A stretch of 64,000 nucleotides of DNA. It comes from Pseudomonas lini (GTDB lineage Bacteria; Pseudomonadota; Gammaproteobacteria; Pseudomonadales; Pseudomonadaceae). Position 1 is the first letter of the stretch. Each line of letters begins with the position of its first letter. Made by a program: the position numbers and the translations under genes. A model generated the notes under the pieces. It did no database searches. It saw only the letters and a program-made list of their open reading frames with translations, and was not told the origin of the DNA. This document shows, piece after piece, positions 24,799-34,123 of this stretch. The stretch covers positions 5,704,001-5,768,000 of the forward strand of contig NZ_OZ061318.1 in assembly GCF_964063345.1 (NCBI RefSeq), in the 5' to 3' direction.

Positions 24799-25524
24799 TT
24801 ACATGAAGTTGTACTGGACACCCAGACGCCAGCGCGCCTGGCGATCGGGGGACGTGGAGTCGACTTTTACGTCGCCGATTTCCATGAACGGCGCCCATTT
24901 CTTGGTGAGTTTGTATTTCACGATCAGGTTCTGTTCGTAATCGCTCTTCTTGTTGTCGTAGCGGATGTAGTCGGTTTTGAAATAGATGAACTGATATTCG
25001 TAGGCCCACTTGTTCGCCGGCGTATAGCCGAGCCAGCCTTCAAAACGGTTGGTGGTCTGGTCATCCTTGATGTGGTCGGGCATGTCTTCATTGACCTGGT
25101 CACGATCCAGTTTCTTGGCGTCCAGGCGATAGCGCGTGGCGACGTAGAAGGCATCGTTGATTTTGTAGTTGTACTTGAGGCCGAACTTGTAAGTGGTCGA
25201 GTCCTTCGAGCTGTCCATCTGGAAGGCCGGGGTCAGCGTCGATTGCTCGCTGAGTTTGTAGTTGTAGCTGACCGTGAACTCATGGCCGTTGTTGACCATG
25301 TTGTCGTAGGCGACATCTTCACGGTCACCGGCTGTGCGGTATTTCATTTCCGCTTCAAAGCCCAGTCCACTGTCCAGGCGGTAGTTGAACTTGATTCGGT
25401 CAGCGTGGGCGCTGTCTTCCTCGGTGTACTGGTGGCGGTAGTTGATGCTGGCAGAGTCAGCGCTGACGCAGAAGGGCAGGCTGAGGGTCGCGACAGTAAC
25501 GAGCGTGCGTAGTGTGGTGTTCAT
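24799..25524 (-). CDS. KdgM-family oligogalacturonate outer-membrane porin
   Basis: This 241-residue protein has a signal peptide of about 22 residues, then a series of amphipathic strands with Tyr/Trp belts, ending in VQYNFM, a typical outer-membrane barrel C-terminus. It fits the KdgM family of small monomeric porins for acidic oligosaccharides such as oligogalacturonides. It lies 93 bases upstream of udh on the same strand and faces the enolase-ABC operon. An exo-polygalacturonase in the same island supports a pectin role. Confidence 0.85.
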   Translation of the reverse strand: MNTTLRTLVTVATLSLPFCVSADSASINYRHQYTEEDSAHADRIKFNYRLDSGLGFEAEMKYRTAGDREDVAYDNMVNNGHEFTVSYNYKLSEQSTLTPAFQMDSSKDSTTYKFGLKYNYKINDAFYVATRYRLDAKKLDRDQVNEDMPDHIKDDQTTNRFEGWLGYTPANKWAYEYQFIYFKTDYIRYDNKKSDYEQNLIVKYKLTKKWAPFMEIGDVKVDSTSPDRQARWRLGVQYNFM

Positions 25525-25617
25525 ACGGTCTTCTTTTTTGTTTTTGTTAGGGGCGTTTGGCGTGTACTACGAGCAGCATGGCGTTGCGTATTGATCTCAT
25601 TTGTGGTGCCGATATAC

Positions 25618-25630
25618 GTTATCGTACGAC
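25618..25630. promoter_or_regulatory. GntR-type operator on the kdgM side
   Basis: GTTAT-CGT-ACGAC keeps the spacer CGT and matches four of five bases in each arm of the site at 22148-22160. It lies about 95 bases upstream of the kdgM start, where a repressor could block the kdgM-udh-lactonase promoter. Confidence 0.55.
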
Positions 25631-25808
25631 AAGATGACTCGTCTATGGGTTATTGCTGGTTTTGAAACATGTTGTTACATATGTGCCCTGTAAATAGGGC
25701 TTTCAATAGGCGCGTGTTATTCCTTGGTTGTCTTTAAATACGGGGGTTTTGATTGGATATGGAGGAAAAAGGCAGGGGCTGTAGGTTATTTATTGGGTCT
25801 TTTCATGT

Positions 25809-25821
25809 GTTGTACGATGAC
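25809..25821. promoter_or_regulatory. GntR-type operator on the enolase side
   Basis: GTTGT-ACG-ATGAC matches the left arm perfectly and three of five bases of the right arm. It lies 64 bases before the enolase-family gene, which starts the long ABC-pehX operon. Confidence 0.45.
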
Positions 25822-25884
25822 ATATGATCGGCAGCAACAGACGACACTCCTGTCACAAATCCAATAAGAAGGCTAAAGACGTCC

Positions 25885-27039
25885 ATGAGAATCACAGCAG
25901 TCAACGTCCAGGTATTTGCCTACCCGACCCGCCGCGCAGTGGACAGCGCCGGTCATGCTCACCCCGGTGATGTCACCCAAGCCCAAATGGCTTTGCTGCG
26001 CATCCAGACCGAAGACGGCAGTGAAGGCTATGCCTTCGGTGCGCCGGAACTGATCCGTCCTTATGTGCTGGACGGTTTTGTGCGCAAAGTGCTGGTCGGG
26101 CAGAACGCGTTTGATCGCGAGAAAATCTGGCACGACCTGGCGCACTGGCAGCGTGGCAGTGCCAGCCAGTTGACCGATCGTGCCTTGGCCTTGGTGGAAC
26201 AAGCGTTGTGGGACTGGGCGGGGCGCAAGCTTGGCGTGCCGGTACACAAGTTGATTGGCGGTTTCCGCGACAAGGTCCCGGCTTACGGCTCAACCATGTG
26301 CGGCGATGAACTGCCGGGCGGCTTGGCGACGCCAGAAGATTACGGGCGTTTCGCCGAAACCCTGGTCAAGCGTGGCTACAAGGCGATCAAGTTGCACACC
26401 TGGATGCCGCCGGTGTCGTTCGCGCCAAGCCCGCGGATTGACGTCCAAGCGTGCGCCGCCGTGCGCGAAGCGGTGGGGCCGGACATTGCCCTGATGCTCG
26501 ACGGTTATCACTGGTACAGCCGCACCGATGCCCTCTACATCGGACGCGAGTTGGAGAAGCTCGACTTTGCCTGGTTCGAAGAACCGATGATGGAAGAGTC
26601 CGCCGAGTCCTATGCCTGGCTGGCGGGCCAACTGGACATCCCGGTATTGGGGCCGGAAACCCTGTCGGGCAAACACTTGAGCCGGGCCAGCTGGGTCAAG
26701 AATGACGTCTGCGACATCCTGCGTGCCGGTGTGGCTGGCGTCGGTGGTATCGCACCGTGCCTGAAGGTCGCGCACATGGCCGAATCCTTCGGCATGGATT
26801 GCGAAATCCATGGCAATGGCGCAGCGAACCTGGCGGTGGTCGGGGCGATAAAAAACTGCACCTGGTATGAGCGTGGGTTGCTTCACCCGTACCTGGATTA
26901 CGACGAGGTGCCGGCGTACCTCAAGCGGCTGGTCGATCCGATGGACAACGATGGTTTTGTGCACCTGTCCGATTTGCCGGGCCTGGGTGAAGAGATCGAT
27001 TTCGAGTTTATCGAGACCCATACGCTTAACAGCTTCTGA
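25885..27039 (+). CDS. Enolase-superfamily acid-sugar dehydratase/cycloisomerase (probable galactarate pathway)
   Basis: The 384-residue protein has the mandelate-racemase-type fold with three metal ligands: Asp206 in LMLDGYHW, Glu232 in WFEEPM and Glu258 in GPETL. Candidate acid/base residues are Lys169 and His171 in the KLH motif and His309 in EIHGNGA. KxH in place of KxK suggests a subgroup distinct from mandelate racemase. Together with udh and the lactonase, the likely reaction is dehydration of galactarate (or lactone isomerisation). The exact substrate is not determined. It begins a long operon with the ABC transporter. Confidence 0.78.
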   Translation: MRITAVNVQVFAYPTRRAVDSAGHAHPGDVTQAQMALLRIQTEDGSEGYAFGAPELIRPYVLDGFVRKVLVGQNAFDREKIWHDLAHWQRGSASQLTDRALALVEQALWDWAGRKLGVPVHKLIGGFRDKVPAYGSTMCGDELPGGLATPEDYGRFAETLVKRGYKAIKLHTWMPPVSFAPSPRIDVQACAAVREAVGPDIALMLDGYHWYSRTDALYIGRELEKLDFAWFEEPMMEESAESYAWLAGQLDIPVLGPETLSGKHLSRASWVKNDVCDILRAGVAGVGGIAPCLKVAHMAESFGMDCEIHGNGAANLAVVGAIKNCTWYERGLLHPYLDYDEVPAYLKRLVDPMDNDGFVHLSDLPGLGEEIDFEFIETHTLNSF

Positions 27040-27111
27040 CGTGTACCCGGGCTGCCCGGTACATGCCGGGCCGTCCGAGAGCCCTATAAATATAAGAAAG
27101 GCACTCTCGCT

Positions 27112-28722
27112 ATGAGCATTCTTCCTTCGCTGTGGGCGCGGGTATTTGCAGCCACCCTTGCGGTCAGCGCTGTACCCGTTGCTTATGCCAAGACGCCGGC
27201 CGATCAACTGATCGTCGGCATGAGCATGATCAATCTGTTGTCCCTCGACCCGGCGGCAGCCACCGGGCTGGACGTGTCGGAGATCAATGCCAACCTCTAT
27301 GACATGTTGCTGGTGCAGGATGTCGCCCAGCCTGATCGCTTGCTACCGGCGCTAGCTGAGCGTTGGCAAGTCAGTGATGACCGCAAGACGTTGACCTTCA
27401 ATCTGCGTACCGACGTGCGTTTCCAGTCCGGCAATTCCTTGAGTGCCGAAGACGTCGCCTGGTCGCTGCAACGAGTCCTCAAACTCAATCTGGCGCTGGC
27501 CTCGACCTGGAAGGCCTACGGTTTTACGGCCGAGAACGTCGAGCGTTCGATGCGCGCCACGGACGCCAATACCTTCGTCATTGACCTGCCTCGGCCAACC
27601 GATCCGCTGTTGGTGCTCAACACCCTGGCGACATCGCCCAGTGCGTTCATTCTCGATCGCAAGAAAGTCCTCGAACATCAGAAGAACAACGACATGGGCA
27701 CCGCGTGGCTGGTGACGCATGCGGCCGGCAGTGGCGCCTTTGTGCTCAATGACTGGCGCGCCAACGACGTGATTCTGATGAGCCGTTTCGACGGTTACTG
27801 GGGTGGTCCGGCCAAACTCAAACGCATCGTCATGCGCAACATGACCGAGTCGCAATCGTTGCGTTTGATGATCGAGCGCGGCGACCTGGACATCGCCAAA
27901 GGCATGTCCGCGCCGGATATCGAAGCCCTGCAAAAAAGCGACAAGGTGCGCACACAAACCCTGCAACGCGGCACGCTGTATTACGTTGCGCTGAGTGTGA
28001 AGCAGCCGATGTTTGCCGACGCCCGCGTGCGTAAAGCCGTGCGCTCATTGATCGATTATCAGGGCATCAACCAGACGGTCATGCCGCACTACGGCGTGAT
28101 CAACCAGCGGCCGATGCCACTAGGCCTCGCCGCGCGCTTGCCCGATCCCGGTTATCGGCTGAATGTCGATGAAGCGAAAAAATTGTTAGCTGATGCGGGC
28201 TACCCCAACGGCTTCAAGACCACCATCCGTGTGCTGGCAGAGCCGCCGTTCATCAACATTGCCTCCAACCTGCAATCGACGCTGGCTCAGGCCGGCATCG
28301 AGGCCAGCATCATCACCGGCACCGGTAACCAGATCTACGGCGCCATGCGTGAGCGCAGTTTCGACATTATCGTCGGGCGTGGCGGCGGCGGGGCAGAGCG
28401 CCATCCGCATTCGAGTTTGCGCACGCTGGTGTACAACCCGGACAACCGCGACGAAGCCAAACTGAGCAATTTTCAGGGCTGGCGCACGTCGTTCTACAGC
28501 CCTGAATTGAACCAGTTGATCGAGAGCGCTGAAGTCGAGCCCGATACCAACAAGCAACGGGCGCAGTACCAGGACATCCAGCAGCAACTCGATCAGCAAG
28601 TGGGCGCTATTTTGCCGGTTTCGCAGATGACCGATACGGTGCTGGTGTACAGCGATGTGGCTGACTTCCAGGGCCACACGGCTGCGACCACGCGCTACAA
28701 AGACGTCTATAAGAAGCGCTGA
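27112..28722 (+). CDS. ABC transporter binding protein (SBP_bac_5 type), copy 1
   Basis: The 536-residue periplasmic protein has a signal peptide ending in AYA and the family-5 peptide/opine binding fold (AERWQVSDD, SAEDVAWSLQRV, GSGAFVLNDW). The mature start KTPADQLIVGMSM is shared with the second binding protein at 29869-31479, which has the same length, so the two are paralogues from a duplication. By context it may bind small oligogalacturonides or uronates instead of peptides; this is inference. Confidence 0.85.
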   Translation: MSILPSLWARVFAATLAVSAVPVAYAKTPADQLIVGMSMINLLSLDPAAATGLDVSEINANLYDMLLVQDVAQPDRLLPALAERWQVSDDRKTLTFNLRTDVRFQSGNSLSAEDVAWSLQRVLKLNLALASTWKAYGFTAENVERSMRATDANTFVIDLPRPTDPLLVLNTLATSPSAFILDRKKVLEHQKNNDMGTAWLVTHAAGSGAFVLNDWRANDVILMSRFDGYWGGPAKLKRIVMRNMTESQSLRLMIERGDLDIAKGMSAPDIEALQKSDKVRTQTLQRGTLYYVALSVKQPMFADARVRKAVRSLIDYQGINQTVMPHYGVINQRPMPLGLAARLPDPGYRLNVDEAKKLLADAGYPNGFKTTIRVLAEPPFINIASNLQSTLAQAGIEASIITGTGNQIYGAMRERSFDIIVGRGGGGAERHPHSSLRTLVYNPDNRDEAKLSNFQGWRTSFYSPELNQLIESAEVEPDTNKQRAQYQDIQQQLDQQVGAILPVSQMTDTVLVYSDVADFQGHTAATTRYKDVYKKR

Positions 28723-28785
28723 AAACCGCGAGGCTCGACCCTCGCGTATTGGCTGTAGCGGTGTCCGATTTATCAGGAGCTCACT

Positions 28786-29823
28786 ATGTTTGTTATGACT
28801 GCCTCTGCCTTGGGAGCCCGTGCTTCCAATACTGCCCGGCGCGCCAGCACGGTGCTGGTGACGTTGCTCGGCCTGTTGGCACTGACCTTTGTCATCGGCC
28901 GGGTCATGCCGCTCGATCCTGTACTGGCAGTGGTCGGGCCGGACGCGGACAGTTCCACTTACGACCAGGTGTACCGGGCGATGGGGCTGGATAAACCGAT
29001 CTGGACTCAGTTCGGTCTGTACCTCAACGACTTGCTCCATGGCAATTTTGGTAACGCGCTGTTGACCGGTCACCCGGTGCTCGACGATATCCGGCGGGTG
29101 TTCCCGGCGACCATCGAACTGGCAACGCTGGCCATCCTGTTCGGCGTTCTGATCGGTTTGCCGTTGGGCGTGTGCGCGGCCAGTAACCAGGGACGTCTCG
29201 GCGATCATGTGGCGCGGGTGATCACGTTGTTCGGCTATTCCACGCCGATTTTCTGGCTGGGCATGATGGGCTTGCTGGTGTTCTACGCCTGGCTGGGTTG
29301 GGCCGGTGGTGCCGGGCGAATCGATCTGGCGTATGACGGCATGGTGCCCGAGGTTACCGGCCTGTTGCTGATCGATTCGACCCTGGCGCGGGACTGGGAA
29401 GCCTTTGCCAGCGCCTTGCGCCACATCGTGTTGCCGGCGCTGATTCTCGGCCTGAACTCGGTGGCCTACATCAGCCGGATGACGCGCAGTTTCATGCTCG
29501 AACAGTTGTCCCAGGAATACATCGTCACCGCACGGGTCAAGGGGTTGTCACGCCGTCAAGTGGTGTGGGGGCATGCCTTTCGCAACATCCTCGTGCAGTT
29601 GCTGACGGTCGTGGCGCTGGCCTATGGCTCGCTGCTCGAAGGCGCGGTGCTGATCGAGACGGTGTTCGCCTGGCCCGGCTTCGGCCAGTACCTCACCAGC
29701 AGTTTGATGCTCGGCGATATGAACGCGGTGATGGGCTGTGTGTTGGTGATTGGTCTGATCTTTGTCGCGCTCAACCTGATCAGCGATGCCTTGTACAAGG
29801 TCTTCGATCCTCGTACCCGTTAA
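28786..29823 (+). CDS. ABC transporter permease (DppB/OppB type)
   Basis: This 345-residue inner-membrane protein has six helices and the permease EAA-like loop (EYIVTARVKGLSRRQVVWGHAFRN). It is the first of two permease subunits in the operon. AGGAG lies before the ATG. It stands between the two binding protein genes. Confidence 0.88.
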   Translation: MFVMTASALGARASNTARRASTVLVTLLGLLALTFVIGRVMPLDPVLAVVGPDADSSTYDQVYRAMGLDKPIWTQFGLYLNDLLHGNFGNALLTGHPVLDDIRRVFPATIELATLAILFGVLIGLPLGVCAASNQGRLGDHVARVITLFGYSTPIFWLGMMGLLVFYAWLGWAGGAGRIDLAYDGMVPEVTGLLLIDSTLARDWEAFASALRHIVLPALILGLNSVAYISRMTRSFMLEQLSQEYIVTARVKGLSRRQVVWGHAFRNILVQLLTVVALAYGSLLEGAVLIETVFAWPGFGQYLTSSLMLGDMNAVMGCVLVIGLIFVALNLISDALYKVFDPRTR

Positions 29824-29868
29824 CGCGCAACGCAGCAGCACTAAAACTATAAAAAGAAGGATTCTTTA

Positions 29869-31479
29869 ATGACGACTGCATTTACCAAACTGCACGCTGG
29901 CCTGATGGCGGCGGTCCTGGCTCTCGGGCCGATGACGCTGGCCAACGCCAAGACGCCGGCCGATCAGTTGATCGTCGGCATGAGCATGGTCAATCTGTTC
30001 TCCATCGATCCGGCCAATGCGCCCGGGCTGGATGCGTCCGGCGTCAACGCCAACCTTTACGACACGCTGATCAAGCGAGATCAGGGCAACCCGGAAAAAC
30101 ACCTGCCGCAATTGGCCGAACGCTGGGAGATCAGCGAGGACGGCAAGCAGGTGACGTTTCATCTGCGTCAGGACGTGAAATTTCATTCCGGCAATCCGCT
30201 GACCGCCGAGGATGTGGCTTGGTCGCTGTACCGGGTGATGAAACTCAACTTCGGTCTGGCGACGACCTGGAAAGCCTACGGCTACAACGTCGATAACATT
30301 CAATCGCTGATCCGTGCCAGTGATGCCCATACCCTGGTTATCGAATTGCCGCAAACCATGGACCCGCTGCTGTTGGTCGACTCGCTGGCGATCTCGCCGA
30401 GTGCCGTAGTGGTGGACCGCAAGGCGGCGCTGGCGCATGAGAAAAATGGCGATCTGGGTGCCGGCTGGCTGGTGACCAACGAAGCAGGAAGCGGTCCATT
30501 CGTACTGACCAAATGGACCGCCAATGACTCGCTGCTGCTGACCCGTTTCGACGGCTACTGGGGCGGCGCGGCCAAGCTCAAACGCGTGGTGGTGCGGCAC
30601 ATGACCGAATCCCAGTCGCTGCGCCTGATGCTTGAACGCGGTGACCTCGACTTGGCTTACGGCATGGCGGCACCGGATATTCGCGCCATCGACGGCTCGG
30701 AAAAAATCCAGGTGCAGTCGTTGCCGCGCGGCACGATGTACTACGTGGCGATGAGCATGAAGCAGCCTGAATTCGCCAAGCCCAAGGTGCGCGAAGCGGT
30801 GCGCAACCTGATCGACTACAAGGGCCTGGACGAACAAGTGATGCCGTATTACGGCAAGCTCAATCAGCAACCGATGCAACTGAGCCTGGAAGCGCGCCTG
30901 CCGGATCCGGGCTATCACATGGACGTGCCCAAGGCAAAAAAACTGCTCACCGAAGCCGGTTACCCCGAGGGTTTCAGCACCACTATTCGTACGTTGTCGG
31001 AGCCACCCTTCATCGACATCGCTGCGCGCCTGCAAGCGACGCTGGCCGAAGGCGGGATCAAGGCCAGCATTGTCACCGGCACCGGCAATCAAGTGTACGG
31101 CGCGATGCGTGCGCGCAACTTCGAGATCATCGTCGCCCGGGGCGCCGAGCGTTATCCGCATCCGTATTTCAGCCTGCGCACGTTCGCCTACAACCCCAAC
31201 AACAGCGACGACGCCGGTTTGCCGAACTTCCAGGGTTGGCGTGCCTCGTTCTTTAACCCGCAGCTCAACAGCCTGATCGACCAGGCTGGGGTCGAACGCG
31301 ACGGAGCGCAGCGGCTCAGCCTGTATCACCAGGCGCAGGAAATCTACGACCAACAGGTCGGGCCGATCCTGATGATTTCGCAGATGACCGACACCGTGGT
31401 CAGCGCTGCCGACGTCAAGGGTTTCGCTGGCGATGATGCCGAGGCGACGCGTTACCTGGGCGTCTACAAGCAACGCTGA
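29869..31479 (+). CDS. ABC transporter binding protein (SBP_bac_5 type), copy 2
   Basis: A 536-residue periplasmic protein with a signal peptide ending in ANA. It is paralogous to the protein at 27112-28722 along its whole length, with shared blocks such as KTPADQLIVGMSM, GTGNQ-YGAMR and the R-YGVYKQR/YKDVYKKR ends. The two copies probably widen the ligand range of one transporter. AAGAAGG precedes the ATG, with a 45-base gap after the permease gene. Confidence 0.85.
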   Translation: MTTAFTKLHAGLMAAVLALGPMTLANAKTPADQLIVGMSMVNLFSIDPANAPGLDASGVNANLYDTLIKRDQGNPEKHLPQLAERWEISEDGKQVTFHLRQDVKFHSGNPLTAEDVAWSLYRVMKLNFGLATTWKAYGYNVDNIQSLIRASDAHTLVIELPQTMDPLLLVDSLAISPSAVVVDRKAALAHEKNGDLGAGWLVTNEAGSGPFVLTKWTANDSLLLTRFDGYWGGAAKLKRVVVRHMTESQSLRLMLERGDLDLAYGMAAPDIRAIDGSEKIQVQSLPRGTMYYVAMSMKQPEFAKPKVREAVRNLIDYKGLDEQVMPYYGKLNQQPMQLSLEARLPDPGYHMDVPKAKKLLTEAGYPEGFSTTIRTLSEPPFIDIAARLQATLAEGGIKASIVTGTGNQVYGAMRARNFEIIVARGAERYPHPYFSLRTFAYNPNNSDDAGLPNFQGWRASFFNPQLNSLIDQAGVERDGAQRLSLYHQAQEIYDQQVGPILMISQMTDTVVSAADVKGFAGDDAEATRYLGVYKQR

Positions 31480-31535
31480 ATGCGGCCGGGCGTGTCTGCG
31501 GACGCGCCGGGTGATCCTGAATTCAACCCGAGAAC

Positions 31536-32459
31536 ATGCCAATGATTGCCAACATGTCTTCTACCGATTCCAACGCCAAGCGGCAGGTGGATCGTACCCC
31601 CGGGTCCAGCTTCGATGCCTTGTGCAAGAGCGGCCTGAAAGTGCTGCACCACCTGTTGCGTAACCCAATGACCCTGGCCGGGCTATTGGTCGCGATGCTG
31701 TTGGTTGTGGTCGCGGCATTTGCCCCCTGGATAGCCACTCATGATCCGGTGGCGCAGAACCTCGCCAACGCGCTACAGGCGCCCGGCGCCGCTCACTGGT
31801 TCGGCACCGATGAATACGGCCGGGATATCTTTAGCCGGCTGGTCTATGGCTCACGCATCACCCTGTACATCATCACGCTGGTCACGGTGATTGTTGGTCC
31901 TATCGGCTTGTTTATCGGCACGGTCTCCGGCTATTACGGCGGCCTGGTGGACACGGTCTTCATGCGCTTGACCGACATCTTCATTTCCTTTCCCAGCCTG
32001 GTATTGGCGCTGGCGTTTATCGCGGCCCTTGGCCCTGGCCTGGAACACGCGGTGGTGGCGATTGCCTTGACCTCCTGGCCGCCGATTGCGCGGCTGGCAC
32101 GGGCTGAAACCCTGTCGTTGCGCAAGGCGGATTTCGTCGTGGCGGTCGAGCTGCAAGGTGCTTCGACATCGCGAATTATTCTGCGGCACATCGTCCCGAT
32201 GTGTATGTCGTCGGTGATTATCCGCCTGACCATGAACATGGCCGGGATCATCCTCACCGCCGCGGCGTTGGGCTTTCTCGGCCTGGGCGCCCAGGCACCG
32301 TCACCGGAGTGGGGCGCGATGATTTCCACGGGTCGCCGCTACATGCTTGAGTGCTGGTGGCTGGTGGCTGTTCCAGGCGCCGCGATCATGCTGGTCAGCC
32401 TGGCCTTCAACCTGTTGGGCGACGGCCTGCGGGACATTCTTGATCCACGCAGCGAGTAA
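31536..32459 (+). CDS. ABC transporter permease (DppC/OppC type)
   Basis: The 307-residue permease has a cytoplasmic N-terminal tail, then six helices. It carries FGTDEYGRDIFSRLVYGSR, the hallmark of OppC/DppC subunits, and the EAA loop around ELQGASTSRIILRHIVP. It pairs with the DppB-type permease. The end is 11 bases from the first ATPase gene. Confidence 0.88.
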   Translation: MPMIANMSSTDSNAKRQVDRTPGSSFDALCKSGLKVLHHLLRNPMTLAGLLVAMLLVVVAAFAPWIATHDPVAQNLANALQAPGAAHWFGTDEYGRDIFSRLVYGSRITLYIITLVTVIVGPIGLFIGTVSGYYGGLVDTVFMRLTDIFISFPSLVLALAFIAALGPGLEHAVVAIALTSWPPIARLARAETLSLRKADFVVAVELQGASTSRIILRHIVPMCMSSVIIRLTMNMAGIILTAAALGFLGLGAQAPSPEWGAMISTGRRYMLECWWLVAVPGAAIMLVSLAFNLLGDGLRDILDPRSE

Positions 32460-32470
32460 CCGGAGGCTGT

Positions 32471-33310
32471 ATGTCTGCAATCAAATTGAACGTCGAAGGG
32501 CTCAATGTGCGCTTCGTCAATGGTCAGAAAGAAACCCACGCGGTACGGGATGTGTCCTTCACCCTGGGGCGCGAAAAACTGGCCATCGTTGGCGAGTCCG
32601 GTTCGGGCAAATCAACGGTGGGACGCAGCCTGCTCAAGTTGCACCCAGCCAGTACCCGAATCACCGCCAAGGCCATGCAGTTCGGTGAAGTCGACTTGCT
32701 GTCGGCCAGTGAAAAAGTCATGCAAAAGATTCGCGGGCAACGTATCTCGATGATCATGCAAGACCCCAAGTACTCGCTGAACCCGGTGGTCAAGGTCGGT
32801 GACCAGATTGCCGAGGCGTACCTGGCCCACCACAAGGCCAGCCGCAGCGAAGCCCGCGAGCGGGTGATGGAAATGCTGGAAAAGGTGCATATCCGCGATC
32901 CGCAGCGGGTCTACAACCTGTATCCCCATGAGGTCTCCGGCGGTATGGGCCAGCGCATCATGATCGCGATGATGGTCATCACCCGTCCGCAAGTGATCAT
33001 CGCCGATGAGCCGACTTCGGCCCTCGACGTCTCGGTGCGCCAGCAAGTGCTCAGCGTGCTCGAAGAATTGGTTGAGCAGCAGGAGATGGGGCTGATTTTT
33101 GTCAGTCACGACCTCAATCTCGTGCGCAACTACTGTGACCGGGTGTTGGTGATGTATGCCGGGCGGGTGGTGGAATCACTGGCTGCCTGCGACCTGCAAA
33201 ACGCCCAACATCCCTATACCCGTGGCCTGCTGGCGGCATTGCCGAGCATGGACAATCGTCGCGAACGATTGCCCGTGTTGCAACGCGACCCGCTCTGGCT
33301 GACTTGCTGA
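32471..33310 (+). CDS. ABC transporter ATPase (DppD/OppD type)
   Basis: The 279-residue ATPase has Walker A (GESGSGKST), the Q-loop (IMQDPKYSLNP), the signature (VSGGMGQR), Walker B (VIIADEPTSALD) and the switch His (FVSHD). CGGAGG precedes the ATG. The C-terminal oligopeptide-type extension with its iron-sulfur cysteines is not present; the protein ends soon after PYTRGLLAALPS. Confidence 0.88.
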   Translation: MSAIKLNVEGLNVRFVNGQKETHAVRDVSFTLGREKLAIVGESGSGKSTVGRSLLKLHPASTRITAKAMQFGEVDLLSASEKVMQKIRGQRISMIMQDPKYSLNPVVKVGDQIAEAYLAHHKASRSEARERVMEMLEKVHIRDPQRVYNLYPHEVSGGMGQRIMIAMMVITRPQVIIADEPTSALDVSVRQQVLSVLEELVEQQEMGLIFVSHDLNLVRNYCDRVLVMYAGRVVESLAACDLQNAQHPYTRGLLAALPSMDNRRERLPVLQRDPLWLTC

Positions 33311-33320
33311 GGAATTGACC

Positions 33321-34097
33321 ATGCCCATGATCCAAGCACACGCGCTGAACCTGAGTTTCGGCGTTGGCCCGGCCCTCAATCAAGTGCTGCACGACGTCAG
33401 CCTCAGCGTTGCCGATGGTGAGTCCTTTGGTTTGGTGGGGGAGTCCGGTTCGGGCAAAACCACCGTGCTGCGCTGCCTGGCCGGGCAGTATCGGCACTGG
33501 AGCGGCGAGCTGAGCATTGCCGGTGTGCCGTTGCAGCACAAGATTCCCAAGGCGCATTTCCGGCAAGTGCAGATGGTTTTTCAGGACCCCTATGGTTCCT
33601 TGCATCCACGCCATACGGTCGACACTGCGCTACGCGAGCCGCTGATTATTCACGGGGTAGCGGACAAGGACGACCGGATCAGCGAGATCCTGCTCAAGGT
33701 GGGTTTGAACGACAGTTACCGCTATCGCTATCCGCATCAGTTGTCCGGCGGTCAGCGCCAGCGAGTGGCGATTGCCCGTGCGTTGATTCTTGAACCCAGG
33801 GTCTTGCTGCTGGATGAGCCGACGTCGGCACTGGATGTTTCGGTGCAGGCGGAAATCCTCAACTTGCTGGCGGATCTGCGCCAGCGCGAGAAACTCACGT
33901 ACCTGATGGTGACCCACGACCTGGGCGTGGTGACGCACCTGTGCGACCGAGTAGCGGTGATGCAGCAAGGCAAGATCGTTGAGCTGCTCGACAGTAAGGC
34001 ACTCAGTCAGGACCTGGCGACCCACGCCTATACAAGAATGCTGGTGCAAGCCAGCCGTGATTTCAGCCAAGAGTCCGAGCGCCAAATGGCAGTTTGA
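33321..34097 (+). CDS. ABC transporter ATPase (DppF/OppF type)
   Basis: The 258-residue ATPase has Walker A (GESGSGKTT), the signature (LSGGQRQR), Walker B (VLLLDEPTSALD) and the switch His (VTHDLG). The ATG at 33321 is chosen because AGGAA lies seven bases before it. With the DppD-type subunit it forms the motor of the transporter. The tautomerase-like gene follows after 26 bases. Confidence 0.88.
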   Translation: MPMIQAHALNLSFGVGPALNQVLHDVSLSVADGESFGLVGESGSGKTTVLRCLAGQYRHWSGELSIAGVPLQHKIPKAHFRQVQMVFQDPYGSLHPRHTVDTALREPLIIHGVADKDDRISEILLKVGLNDSYRYRYPHQLSGGQRQRVAIARALILEPRVLLLDEPTSALDVSVQAEILNLLADLRQREKLTYLMVTHDLGVVTHLCDRVAVMQQGKIVELLDSKALSQDLATHAYTRMLVQASRDFSQESERQMAV

Positions 34098-34123
34098 ACA
34101 GACCGATTTGCGGAGAAACAACC

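Larger units (their letters stand above)
25525..25884. other. Divergent regulatory region between kdgM and the enolase-ABC operon
   Basis: This 360-base region is AT-rich and holds no supported gene. It contains two GntR-type operator-like sites and must hold the promoters of two divergent operons. An extra palindrome-like stretch, CATGTTGTTACATATG near 25668, is a further candidate protein site. Confidence 0.7.

Noticed and set aside
28186..29424. 412-codon minus-strand frame across binding protein and permease
   Set aside because: Spans two real genes on the other strand and shows no domain.
29866..31542. 558-codon minus-strand frame
   Set aside because: Antisense to the second ABC binding protein; no motifs.
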